NCBI GenBank assembly: GCA_002319875.1
Contig: DCFS01000343.1
Coordinates: 1 to 14,392 of the forward strand
Length of the DNA: 14,392 nucleotides
DNA from: Treponema sp. UBA1798
Lineage (GTDB): Bacteria > Spirochaetota > Spirochaetia > Treponematales > Treponemataceae
Direction: 5' to 3'
Shown here piece by piece: positions 5,811 through 12,864 of the stretch (positions are counted from its first letter, which is position 1; every line of letters begins with the position of its first letter). The translations under genes were made by a program, and so were the position numbers. The notes beneath the pieces were generated by a model. That model had not been told where the DNA came from, made no database searches, and saw only the letters and a program-made list of their open reading frames with translations.

Positions 5811-7265
5811 CTATTCGAGCTCGTATGTTTCGCCATATTTGACAATCGTCACGTTGTTATATCCATGTTCCGCCAGATATTTATAAAAGAAATCCTGTGC
5901 ATCGGGTTCTCCGTGCACCATAAATATCTGTTTGAGCCTGCTTTTGTCTATCGAATCAAGCCAGTCCGTACATTCAACATAATCCGCATGGGCACTGAAA
6001 GCATTGATCTGCTCAACTTCCGCTTTCACGTGGTACCAGTCTCCCATGATTTTTACTTCTTTTTCACCGTCGCGGATTCTGCGTCCGAGAGTATCCTGTG
6101 CCATATATCCGACGATAAGAATCGTATTACGTTCATCCCCGATATTGTTCGCAAGATGATGAAGAACACGGCCTGCTTCACACATCCCATCCGCGCTGAT
6201 AATAATCATCGGTCCGTCTTTTTTGTTCAGATCTTTTGACTCGTCCACACTGTTGATAAATGAAAGTGCACCGAAACCAAAAGGATTCTTATGATGCTTC
6301 AGAAAAGCTTCGTTCGTTTCTTCATCGTAACATTCCGGGTGCACACCGAATATACCGGTTGCGCTCGTAGCCATAGGAGAATCGACATAAATGGGAACAG
6401 CCGGAATCTTTCCCTGATCGGCAAGCAGATGCAGATAATAGACAAGTTCCTGAGCCCGTTCGATGGCAAACGACGGGATAATGATTTTTCCTTTTTTCTC
6501 AACAGCTTTATGTACGATACGTTCGAGTTCATCCATGGCAAACTGTTTGTCTTCATGCCGCCGGTTGCCATAGGTACTTTCAAGATAAATATAATCGGGA
6601 GCAGGAACATTGACGGAAGGATCACGGATAATCGGTTTATTCCTGCGGCCAAGATCTCCGGTATATAGTATCCTGATTTCATTCGCGCCGCCGCTTACCA
6701 GCGGAGACGGTGCGTTCAATCCTCCGTGCAGCCCCTTTATCGTAATATACGCATATGCAGATCCCAGAATATGGCCTGCATCAAAAAATTCAAGCTGAAC
6801 GTCCGGAGATATATACATTTTACGGTTATAGGAAAGCGTTATCATCTGATCAGTAGCTTTCGTACAGTCCTTTTCATCAAAAATGGGCTGCCACGTAAAT
6901 TTCTCACCTTTTTTCGTTGCCTGCTTTGTAAGATATTCGGCATCTCTGGCCTGTATCCGGGCACTGTCCATCATTACAAGATTGGCAAGGTCCCTGGTAG
7001 CAGGAGTTGTATAAATGTTACCATCAAAACCATGCCGGACAAGAACAGGCAGCAGCCCGCAATGGTCGTAATGAGCATGTGTCAGAATGACGGCTTCAAG
7101 CTTATCAGCCGGAAAAGTAAAATTACGGTTCTTTTCATCAGAAGCTTTCCGCTTCCCCTGGAATGCACCGCAGTCTATCAGAAAAGAACGGCCATTAATT
7201 TCAAACACATGCTTTGAGCCGGTCACTTCCTGCGCAGCCCCTAACGAATAAACAGTAATTCCCAT
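5811..7265 (-). CDS. Beta-CASP metallo-beta-lactamase-fold RNA-processing enzyme, 484 aa
   Basis: Zinc-dependent hydrolase of the COG1236/Ysh1-type branch, which cuts or trims RNA in the cytoplasm. The metallo-beta-lactamase core has THAHYDHCG (62-70), AGHILGSA (163-170) and TGDLG (202-206). The beta-CASP domain (about 240-380) has PSFAIERAQEL (264-274) and SADGMCEAGR (357-366). The RMMBL part has GYMAQDTLGRRI (386-397), FSAHAD (423-428) and VHGE (450-453). The zinc ligands predicted from the family, His63, His65, Asp67, His68, His165, Asp204 and His451, are all present. Length is normal. A short Gly/Ser-rich insertion lies at 180-196 before the TGDLG strand. The start at 7265 follows GAGGTGA and gives the expected N-terminus; an upstream ATG at 7310 adds unlike sequence. 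The gene follows a leader of about 160 bases with three hairpins. Confidence 0.94.
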   Translation of the reverse strand: MGITVYSLGAAQEVTGSKHVFEINGRSFLIDCGAFQGKRKASDEKNRNFTFPADKLEAVILTHAHYDHCGLLPVLVRHGFDGNIYTTPATRDLANLVMMDSARIQARDAEYLTKQATKKGEKFTWQPIFDEKDCTKATDQMITLSYNRKMYISPDVQLEFFDAGHILGSAYAYITIKGLHGGLNAPSPLVSGGANEIRILYTGDLGRRNKPIIRDPSVNVPAPDYIYLESTYGNRRHEDKQFAMDELERIVHKAVEKKGKIIIPSFAIERAQELVYYLHLLADQGKIPAVPIYVDSPMATSATGIFGVHPECYDEETNEAFLKHHKNPFGFGALSFINSVDESKDLNKKDGPMIIISADGMCEAGRVLHHLANNIGDERNTILIVGYMAQDTLGRRIRDGEKEVKIMGDWYHVKAEVEQINAFSAHADYVECTDWLDSIDKSRLKQIFMVHGEPDAQDFFYKYLAEHGYNNVTIVKYGETYELE

Positions 7266-7291
7266 ACTCACCTCATAAAACTGTATTTCAG

Positions 7292-7334
7292 GGCATCTCT
7301 GAAAACTCACTTTCAGTGACTTTTCAGAGGTGCC
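7292..7334. repeat. Hairpin F1 in the beta-CASP gene leader
   Basis: A 20-bp stem (7292-7311 with 7315-7334) has a three-base loop and only two imperfect pairs, one of them a possible G-U. It ends 27 bases before the beta-CASP start codon on the minus strand and is not followed by a T run, so it is not a terminator. The arm contains CTCTGAAAA, which resembles CTCTAAAA in hairpin F3. Confidence 0.8.
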
Positions 7335-7339
7335 GTCGA

Positions 7340-7372
7340 GTTTTAAGTCGTCATAATATCACGACTTAAAAC
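7340..7372. repeat. Hairpin F2 in the beta-CASP gene leader
   Basis: A perfect 12-bp inverted repeat, GTTTTAAGTCGT (7340-7351) and ACGACTTAAAAC (7361-7372), with a nine-base loop. It stands five bases from hairpin F1. There is no T tract on either side that would suggest termination. Confidence 0.8.
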
Positions 7373-7389
7373 ATCGTACTTTCAGAGTT

Positions 7390-7417
7390 ACCTCTAAAAG
7401 CTGAAGTTTTTAGAGGT
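7390..7417. repeat. Hairpin F3 in the beta-CASP gene leader
   Basis: ACCTCTAAAA (7390-7399) pairs with TTTTAGAGGT (7408-7417). The stem extends inward by a G-T and a C-G pair to a TGAA loop. It is the first hairpin that a transcript from the predicted promoter at 7429-7457 would contain. Confidence 0.75.
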
Positions 7418-7428
7418 TCCCTTTATTA

Positions 7429-7457
7429 AGTGTACCGCTGATTATTTATTTCAACAA
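7429..7457 (-). promoter_or_regulatory. Possible promoter of the beta-CASP gene
   Basis: On the minus strand TTGTTG (7457-7452), 17-bp spacer, TACACT (7434-7429). This would give a leader of about 157 bases that holds hairpins F3, F2 and F1. The -35 box lies seven bases from the -35 box of the divergent DUF2804 promoter. Box quality is moderate. Confidence 0.35.
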
Positions 7458-7460
7458 GTA

Positions 7461-7474
7461 CGATTTGCAAATCG
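7461..7474. promoter_or_regulatory. Perfect 14-bp palindrome between divergent promoters; candidate operator
   Basis: CGATTTGCAAATCG is identical to its reverse complement. It covers the -35 box of the DUF2804 promoter and lies next to that of the beta-CASP gene, so one bound dimer could affect both. The core TTTGCAAA occurs again at 7515-7522 and 7535-7542. Confidence 0.5.
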
Positions 7475-7492
7475 GCATTTTTTAGATATAAT
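7465..7492 (+). promoter_or_regulatory. Predicted sigma70 promoter of the DUF2804 operon
   Basis: TTGCAA (7465-7470), 16-bp spacer and a consensus TATAAT (7487-7492). The start point would be near 7499, leaving a leader of about 70 bases that carries palindrome D. Confidence 0.6.
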
Positions 7493-7508
7493 AATAGATA
7501 AAGTAAAT

Positions 7509-7548
7509 GAGACGTTTGCAAAACTCAGACGCGCTTTGCAAACGTACC
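7509..7548. repeat. Intergenic palindrome, copy D (matches 5572-5608) in the DUF2804 leader
   Basis: Perfect 11-bp arms ACGTTTGCAAA (7512-7522) and TTTGCAAACGT (7535-7545) surround a 12-base loop. It belongs to the same family as copy C, and in general shape to copies A and B. No T run follows. The ribosome binding site CGAGG is 13 bases after it. Confidence 0.8.
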
Positions 7549-7570
7549 TGAATGTATCTACGAGGTTGTT

Positions 7571-8641
7571 TTGTATACAAGGCTTTTAACGGATCCTCCA
7601 TTCAAGCTCGTGCGTAACGGGAAACCGGCATTTGGAACCTATAAGGGAGTTCCCTCCCGTATTGATATAAAAGGCATAGAAGCTCCGTTCGGAGGATTTC
7701 CTTTACCGTCAGCATTAACAAGATTACGGATCAGAAGCAATTTAAACTTTATATTCAATATAGGTGATTATATCGGTACGGTGGAGTTTTTTGACGCGAA
7801 ACTGTTCGGGTTTGCGGAAGTACTATTCTGGAATACAAAGACCAATACCCGGCTGGCATACCGTACGCTGGTAGGCCCGCGCAAACGGCTTGTCCCGATG
7901 AGAACATCCAACGCAATTTGTGCAAGTTTCCGTAAATCACGCTACATCAGGATAAGCTGGGACCGCCGGTATAATCGTATTTCCCTTCTTTTCAATGTAC
8001 GGGGAGATTCCGTACGATCGTCTGCAAACGGCGCTTTTCTTGCCCGTTTTACAGATACAAACATGTCCGAGATCGTTTCCGTCATGCCGGCTCCGACCAT
8101 GCGCCGCTGTTCCGCCACATGGATTGCAGCAATGCCCATTCACGGGGCCCTGTCTCTTGGAGCCACAAAAAAGGCAACGGAAAGGACAATGGCTGATACG
8201 GACGGACTGGGAATACTGGCATTAAACCGCTGTTATTTCAAATTCCATACAAAATTCGAAATAATCACCGGTCTTGGAATATCTGATACAAAAAAAATTC
8301 AGTTCAGAGTCGTAACATCTTCTCTCGATGCTGCCGATATTAATAAATATAATGCGAACGTTCTTTTCTGTGACGGTGAAATATCGCCACTGCCGCAGGT
8401 ATATGTAACACATCCGTTTGGCGTACATGGAAAATGGATTATTCAGGATACCGAGAGTATGGTAGATTTGGAGTTCACTCCGATATCGGACAACCTTAGA
8501 AAAATGAACGCCGTTGTCATCCGTACCGTCTATCATATAATTTATGGTACGTTCGAAGGGATACTATTGACAAATACCGGAGAAAAAATCAGTCTGCATA
8601 ATTTCCCCGGTATTATAAAAAAAAGCCAGCTGCGTCTGTAA
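7571..8641 (+). CDS. DUF2804 family protein, 356 aa
   Basis: Function unknown. The C-terminal half has the conserved pattern I associate with DUF2804: WIIQDTESMVDLEFTP (289-304), then a hydrophobic YHIIYGTFEGIL segment (321-332), an acidic-Gly turn and FPGII near the end. The chain looks rich in beta strands throughout. I see no signal peptide or membrane helix, so it is probably cytoplasmic or peripheral. The start is TTG at 7571 with CGAGG six bases upstream; the next in-frame Met is at residue 110, so TTG is the only reasonable start. The 682-residue gene follows after 27 bases on the same strand, and the predicted promoter at 7465-7492 would serve both. The family assignment rests on motif memory, so it should be treated as likely and not certain. 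Confidence 0.8.
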   Translation: MYTRLLTDPPFKLVRNGKPAFGTYKGVPSRIDIKGIEAPFGGFPLPSALTRLRIRSNLNFIFNIGDYIGTVEFFDAKLFGFAEVLFWNTKTNTRLAYRTLVGPRKRLVPMRTSNAICASFRKSRYIRISWDRRYNRISLLFNVRGDSVRSSANGAFLARFTDTNMSEIVSVMPAPTMRRCSATWIAAMPIHGALSLGATKKATERTMADTDGLGILALNRCYFKFHTKFEIITGLGISDTKKIQFRVVTSSLDAADINKYNANVLFCDGEISPLPQVYVTHPFGVHGKWIIQDTESMVDLEFTPISDNLRKMNAVVIRTVYHIIYGTFEGILLTNTGEKISLHNFPGIIKKSQLRL

Positions 8642-8668
8642 CATGTACATGGAGGAGTACAATAAATT

Positions 8669-10717
8669 ATGAGTGATTATCAGCCCCCCAAAAAAAACAC
8701 GGTTTATGAACCAGGTACGCTGGATCAGACACGTAAAAATATCGGACCTATAGATCAGGAAGAAGCGAAACGCATGACAAAAATACTTGGCGGTGAAGTA
8801 TTTACGGAAAAATCTGCACCAGCGGATTTAGCGGCCCTCCCAAAACAGCCGATACAGCGTCATGCACACCCGGATAAAACGTCAAAAAAAGGCCGTACCG
8901 TACCGGCAAATCCTGAGATACAGAAACCTGTATCGGGAGAATCAGAAAAATCAAAAGCGGTTCCCGAAAAAAAAAGCCATCAGGCAGGGCTTCCTGAAAT
9001 ATCCGAGGCAAACTGGCAGCTTATGGACCACCTGATGATGTCGCAGGAATACCGGATAAAACCGAATTATGGTTTTTTCAATTTTATACGGTACCTGCAA
9101 AAAAATGGTATCTATAAAATTATGCCTGATTTTGCAGAAACCAATCTCAAACGCAATATAGAACATCTTCAGGCTTTTATAACAATAATAAAAACACTTA
9201 TCCAGGCAGCTCCCAAACCCTATAAGACAAAAATACAACAGGAAAACGACCTCAAATTCAGGTTCCTCCGGAGAATAGCAGAATGGTCTCTCAGGGAACT
9301 CAAACTGATGTATATCGATATAGAAAAAAACACGGCAAACATTACCGTAACCGATCTTATTCCGTATGTACGCGAAATCTATGGCATTCTTGCCCAGATT
9401 ATGTATCTGGGGGAAACAGGAGTTCCGCAGATAATCAAGGAAATTTATAATGATGAAATAGAATATCCGGATACCGACCGGAAAAGAATTACGGTTCTGG
9501 CAAAGGACGGAATCAGTGAATGGATTTATCTGTATACGGAAACAATCAAAGGTCTGTATCCGCTGCTGATGCGAATGAGCGGTGGAAACTATGCTCCATT
9601 TCCTTCATTCTTTACAGCAAATATTAAAACTATTCTGAATTTTCTCGGTAAAACAAAATATGATCTGCTTTTCATTGAAAAAGAGGAACATGAAAGCGTT
9701 TCCATCCCTCACGAGCAGGAAGCAGAATTGAATACAGAGAGCAGGCAGAACAGTGTAGCCGAACCAAGGGCAAATATGGAACTTGTAAAAGCAGGACTTT
9801 CGCTGCTCGATGCACTGTTTCCGCAGGCAGGTTTCAAAAATATAGAAACCATGCCTGATCTGTATCCGTATTTCCAGCCGCTGTTCGCCCTGGAAGACGG
9901 TTTCAATCTGCTTTCCCCTGAAAATCCGCTGCAGGTTGTGGTCGTTCTGCTGAAGATTCTGGAAGATCTGTTTTACGGATGCCGCAACATAGAGTTTAAT
10001 TTTGAAACAAGCGAATATAAATCGGATAAAGCCGATACGGTTTCCGCAGTTATAAACGACTGGTCACAATACCGGGAAATGATGTTCAATAAGGCATATG
10101 CGTCAGTACTCAGTGATTTCGTAAACGAACTGTATACACAAAGTGATTTTCTTTATTCCCAGTATGGAAAAAAACTTATCAATAAAATGCTCTGGCTTAC
10201 AAAATATCATTTTCTTCCATACTATAAATTTGAAAAACTGGTGCTTGAACGGCCTGAAAACGATTTGACCTTTAAGCCGCTTTATTACAGAACTTCATTC
10301 ATCTGCAAAACACTTACGGAAATCGCAAAAAATATCGATCAGGCAGGAAAAGATAAAACTATGATCACCGGAGTTCAGAATCCATGGGCACACTACCGTT
10401 TTGATATCTCCAATATAACATCAGAACGCCTTGATGTTCTGCTTGCGGCAAAACGGCAGGGGCCTAATATGACAGCAACAAATGCGAATCTGATTAAGTA
10501 TACGCTATGCATTATGGCTGTTCTTGACTGGTGGATAAACGATTCTTCAAGCCCTGCATATCTGTCAAATCCGATGAAAATATATCGTGTATCCGGAAAG
10601 GACGGAGGTCCCATTTTTTCTGTTCCGGTACGGAATGATCAGAAAATTCTGTTTGCAGAAAATATCAAATCAATGGCAAGAAAAAAAGCTGAAGGTACAC
10701 CATCCATCGGGCAGTAA
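8669..10717 (+). CDS. Conserved-looking large protein of unknown function, 682 aa
   Basis: I do not recognise this protein. Residues 1-115 are polar, Pro/Lys/Glu-rich and probably disordered. Residues about 116-340 and 368-680 look mostly helical, separated by a Glu-rich linker (338-368). Aromatic and Leu residues recur with helix-like spacing, but there is no clear coiled coil, transmembrane helix, signal peptide, nucleotide-binding loop or zinc motif. The last 70 residues contain WWINDSSSPAY (621-631). The ATG is preceded by GGAGGAG with an 11-base gap. The gene lies 27 bases after the DUF2804 gene, is convergent with thyX and has the same base character as its neighbours. It could be a scaffold or structural protein, but that is only a guess from shape. 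Confidence 0.88.
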   Translation: MSDYQPPKKNTVYEPGTLDQTRKNIGPIDQEEAKRMTKILGGEVFTEKSAPADLAALPKQPIQRHAHPDKTSKKGRTVPANPEIQKPVSGESEKSKAVPEKKSHQAGLPEISEANWQLMDHLMMSQEYRIKPNYGFFNFIRYLQKNGIYKIMPDFAETNLKRNIEHLQAFITIIKTLIQAAPKPYKTKIQQENDLKFRFLRRIAEWSLRELKLMYIDIEKNTANITVTDLIPYVREIYGILAQIMYLGETGVPQIIKEIYNDEIEYPDTDRKRITVLAKDGISEWIYLYTETIKGLYPLLMRMSGGNYAPFPSFFTANIKTILNFLGKTKYDLLFIEKEEHESVSIPHEQEAELNTESRQNSVAEPRANMELVKAGLSLLDALFPQAGFKNIETMPDLYPYFQPLFALEDGFNLLSPENPLQVVVVLLKILEDLFYGCRNIEFNFETSEYKSDKADTVSAVINDWSQYREMMFNKAYASVLSDFVNELYTQSDFLYSQYGKKLINKMLWLTKYHFLPYYKFEKLVLERPENDLTFKPLYYRTSFICKTLTEIAKNIDQAGKDKTMITGVQNPWAHYRFDISNITSERLDVLLAAKRQGPNMTATNANLIKYTLCIMAVLDWWINDSSSPAYLSNPMKIYRVSGKDGGPIFSVPVRNDQKILFAENIKSMARKKAEGTPSIGQ

Positions 10718-10737
10718 CCGCAGTAACCGCAGTACTG
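10711..10737 (+). repeat. Short tandem repeat over the stop codon of the 682-residue gene
   Basis: GCAGTAACC occurs twice in direct succession, followed by a partial copy GCAGTACTG. The first unit contains the real TAA stop (10715-10717). GGCAGTA (10710-10716) can also pair with TACTGCC (10733-10739). There is no T tract, so termination here is doubtful. Confidence 0.7.
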
Positions 10738-10751
10738 CCGGCGATGAAGAT

Positions 10752-11588
10752 TTACAACTGTATCCCCGTTGCGATCTTTTCGTTAAAACGTTCAAGCTTT
10801 TTACCTTCGAGGGGGTTCTGTCCGCCGGCAAGTAAAGTTCTGACAGCCTCCATTTCCTCTCCTGAAAAAGTTACGCCCTCTGCCATATAATTTCTGAATG
10901 AAGCTACCGCCGAAGGAGCGACTTTCCCTGCCAGCTCAAGGAGAACTTTTGCATATTCGCGGATTTCAAGTTGTGCATGACGGTCAAGCCTGAGTTTGAG
11001 GAAATGGAAAAGATTATGCAGATCCATCTGCCAGTAAAATTCCGTATATAAAGCAAGAGGCAGATTTATACGTGCTATTTCCCGCGCCAGACCGCTGTCC
11101 ACCATTTTTGAATAATCCTCATAAGCTTTTTTTTGCCCTGCTTCGAATTCATTACGGATTTCCTCCGCCTGGACAGCTGGCAGAGGATCATCGGAACGTC
11201 CCTGCTTATTATCTTTACTCTGGGAAGCAATATTTCCGGCTGCAGGCACATAAAATTCATCTTTCATAATGGAATATCTGCCGGAAACTTCATTCAAGCG
11301 TCCGGTACGGTGCCGGATCCACTGACGGGCAACGAAAATCGGCATTTTCAGATGAAAAGTCATGACAACCTGTTCGAACGGCGATGTATGCTGATGACGC
11401 AACAGATAATCGATCAGTGCCGCATCCTGCGAAACCGTTTTTGTGCCTTCTCCATAGGAAACACGGGCAGACTGCACGATGCGCTGGTCTCCACCGTAAT
11501 AATCGACAAGCCGGACGAACCCTTTATCAAGAACAGGATACGACTTATCCAGAACAGCTTCTGCTTCAGGAACGATACAATGAGACAT
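10752..11588 (-). CDS. thyX: Flavin-dependent thymidylate synthase ThyX, 278 aa
   Basis: Makes dTMP from dUMP using methylenetetrahydrofolate, FAD and NADPH. The ThyX signature RHRx7S is present as RHRTGRLNEVS (92-102), followed by GRYS. HTSPFEQ (67-73) precedes it, and NLFHFLKLRLDRHAQLEIREYA is recognisable at 192-213 with its conserved Arg, His and Gln. Length is in the upper normal range; the 120-140 loop is polar. The start has GAGGG four to five bases before ATG. The gene is 89 bases downstream of the dehydrogenase gene on the same strand. A U-rich run and a possible -10 TAATCT lie in that gap, so it may have its own promoter. It is convergent with the 682-residue gene with only 34 bases between stops. 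No ThyA-type gene is in the window. Confidence 0.96.
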   Translation of the reverse strand: MSHCIVPEAEAVLDKSYPVLDKGFVRLVDYYGGDQRIVQSARVSYGEGTKTVSQDAALIDYLLRHQHTSPFEQVVMTFHLKMPIFVARQWIRHRTGRLNEVSGRYSIMKDEFYVPAAGNIASQSKDNKQGRSDDPLPAVQAEEIRNEFEAGQKKAYEDYSKMVDSGLAREIARINLPLALYTEFYWQMDLHNLFHFLKLRLDRHAQLEIREYAKVLLELAGKVAPSAVASFRNYMAEGVTFSGEEMEAVRTLLAGGQNPLEGKKLERFNEKIATGIQL

Positions 11589-11677
11589 AAAACCCTCATA
11601 AAAAAAAGATTACCGGGCCATTCTTAAAAACAACAGGCCTTTGAAAATGACAGCACCAGTGTATCATAAGAACCGTT

Positions 11678-12832
11678 TTACTTCCAGAGACGCCGGTAAA
11701 CAGCCAGAATGTCTTCTTTCGTAACAGGCTTAACCGTATTTGCAGGACTGCCGCTGGCAAGTGCATCCGCCGCCATTTTTTCCCCGGCGCGGGCAAACGC
11801 GTCCCGGTCGATACCGTATGCTGCCAGCGATGGTATATCCAGAGTCCTGCACATTCCGTCAAGTGCCGTAATAAACGATTCGGCAGCCACCCTGTCGCCG
11901 GAAGACTCGGAAGCCGCTCCTATAACCCGGGCGATATCAGCGAATCTGTCATAGCATCCGTCAAGAGCAAACCGCAGGCATTCGCTGATAAGCATCGCAT
12001 TCGAAACACCATGAGGTACATGAAATAAAGCCCCTATGGGACGGCTCATGCCGTGAACGAGTGTTACGGAAGAATTGTTTATGCAGAAACCTGCCTCATA
12101 TGCCGCCAGAGCCATTTCTTCCCGTGCTTTTCTGTCAGCTCCATTCCGGTATGCGGCAGGCAGCGAGGTAAATATGCGCTTTATAGCCGACAGTGCATAC
12201 AGATCCGTCAGAGGACATGCTTTCCGCGACGTATAAGCTTCCACCGCATGCGTCAGGGCATCCATACCTGTCGCAGCAGTAATACCGCGCGGGGATGAAA
12301 GAGCATAGGTATAATCGATTACCGCCAGGCAGGGAAGAAGACCGTCACCTTTTAAGAGCAGTTTCACATTACGTGACGTATCTGTTATTACCGCAAATTT
12401 TGTCGTTTCGGAACCAGTGCCCGCCGTAGTCGGAATAAGTACAAGAGGGGGAAAAACTCCTTCAATCTCCTTTCCGGCATAATCGGCTATCTTTCCGTCG
12501 AGAGAACTGAAAACCGCTATGGCTTTGGCCGTATCAAGCGGACTCCCGCCCCCGAAACCGATAATAAAATCACACCGCGCAGACTTATAAGCCTGTATGC
12601 CGGCGGCAACCATACGGTCGGTCGGTTCACCTTCTATATCGTTGAACAGTTCCGTCGTAATACCCAGCACTCCGAGACCGGCAGCAAGCTGCCCGGCAAG
12701 TCCGGTCCGGGTAATCACTTTACCTGTTACGACGAACGCCTTTTTCCCCAATTTTTTTATCGAATCGCCGGCAGTCTCCAGCGCATTTTCTCCTATAATG
12801 GTACGTATACTGCCTGTAATCTGATATGACAT
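11678..12832 (-). CDS. Iron-containing (group III) alcohol dehydrogenase, 384 aa
   Basis: NAD(P)H-dependent reduction of an aldehyde to an alcohol, or the reverse, in the cytoplasm. The N-terminal nucleotide domain has GGGSPLDTAKA (94-104) and IPTTAGTGSE (133-142). The C-terminal all-helical domain carries the four expected metal ligands Asp191, His195, His260 and His274, with the spacing of FucO-type enzymes (DxxxH, then two His 14 apart in LVHGMSRPIGALFHVPHG). Length is typical. The start has a strong AGGAGG eight bases upstream. It is 32 bases downstream of the class III aminotransferase, almost certainly in one operon. That partner would produce an aldehyde, so this enzyme is probably its reductase, for example for succinate semialdehyde, malonate semialdehyde or sulfoacetaldehyde. 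The sequence alone does not decide between them. Confidence 0.94.
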   Translation of the reverse strand: MSYQITGSIRTIIGENALETAGDSIKKLGKKAFVVTGKVITRTGLAGQLAAGLGVLGITTELFNDIEGEPTDRMVAAGIQAYKSARCDFIIGFGGGSPLDTAKAIAVFSSLDGKIADYAGKEIEGVFPPLVLIPTTAGTGSETTKFAVITDTSRNVKLLLKGDGLLPCLAVIDYTYALSSPRGITAATGMDALTHAVEAYTSRKACPLTDLYALSAIKRIFTSLPAAYRNGADRKAREEMALAAYEAGFCINNSSVTLVHGMSRPIGALFHVPHGVSNAMLISECLRFALDGCYDRFADIARVIGAASESSGDRVAAESFITALDGMCRTLDIPSLAAYGIDRDAFARAGEKMAADALASGSPANTVKPVTKEDILAVYRRLWK

Positions 12833-12864
12833 ACGTAAGCCCTCCTGTATTATTCCGTGTTTCC

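Noticed and set aside
5865..7217. Several open frames of 60-160 codons antisense to the beta-CASP gene
   Set aside because: The opposite frame carries all the catalytic motifs; the antisense frames lack ribosome sites and recognisable motifs. The same holds for antisense frames over the other genes.
7266..7310. Upstream ATG extending the beta-CASP protein by 15 residues
   Set aside because: The extension reads through hairpin F1, and the ATG at 7265 has GAGGTGA directly upstream and gives the expected N-terminus.
5572..7548. Palindromes as a CRISPR array or integron attC sites
   Set aside because: There is no regular spacing of repeats with unique spacers, no cas or integrase gene, and no GTTRRRY-type core at cassette borders.
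11613..11640. GGCC inverted repeat between the dehydrogenase gene and thyX as a terminator
   Set aside because: The stem is only four or five base pairs and is separated from the U-rich run by about ten bases.
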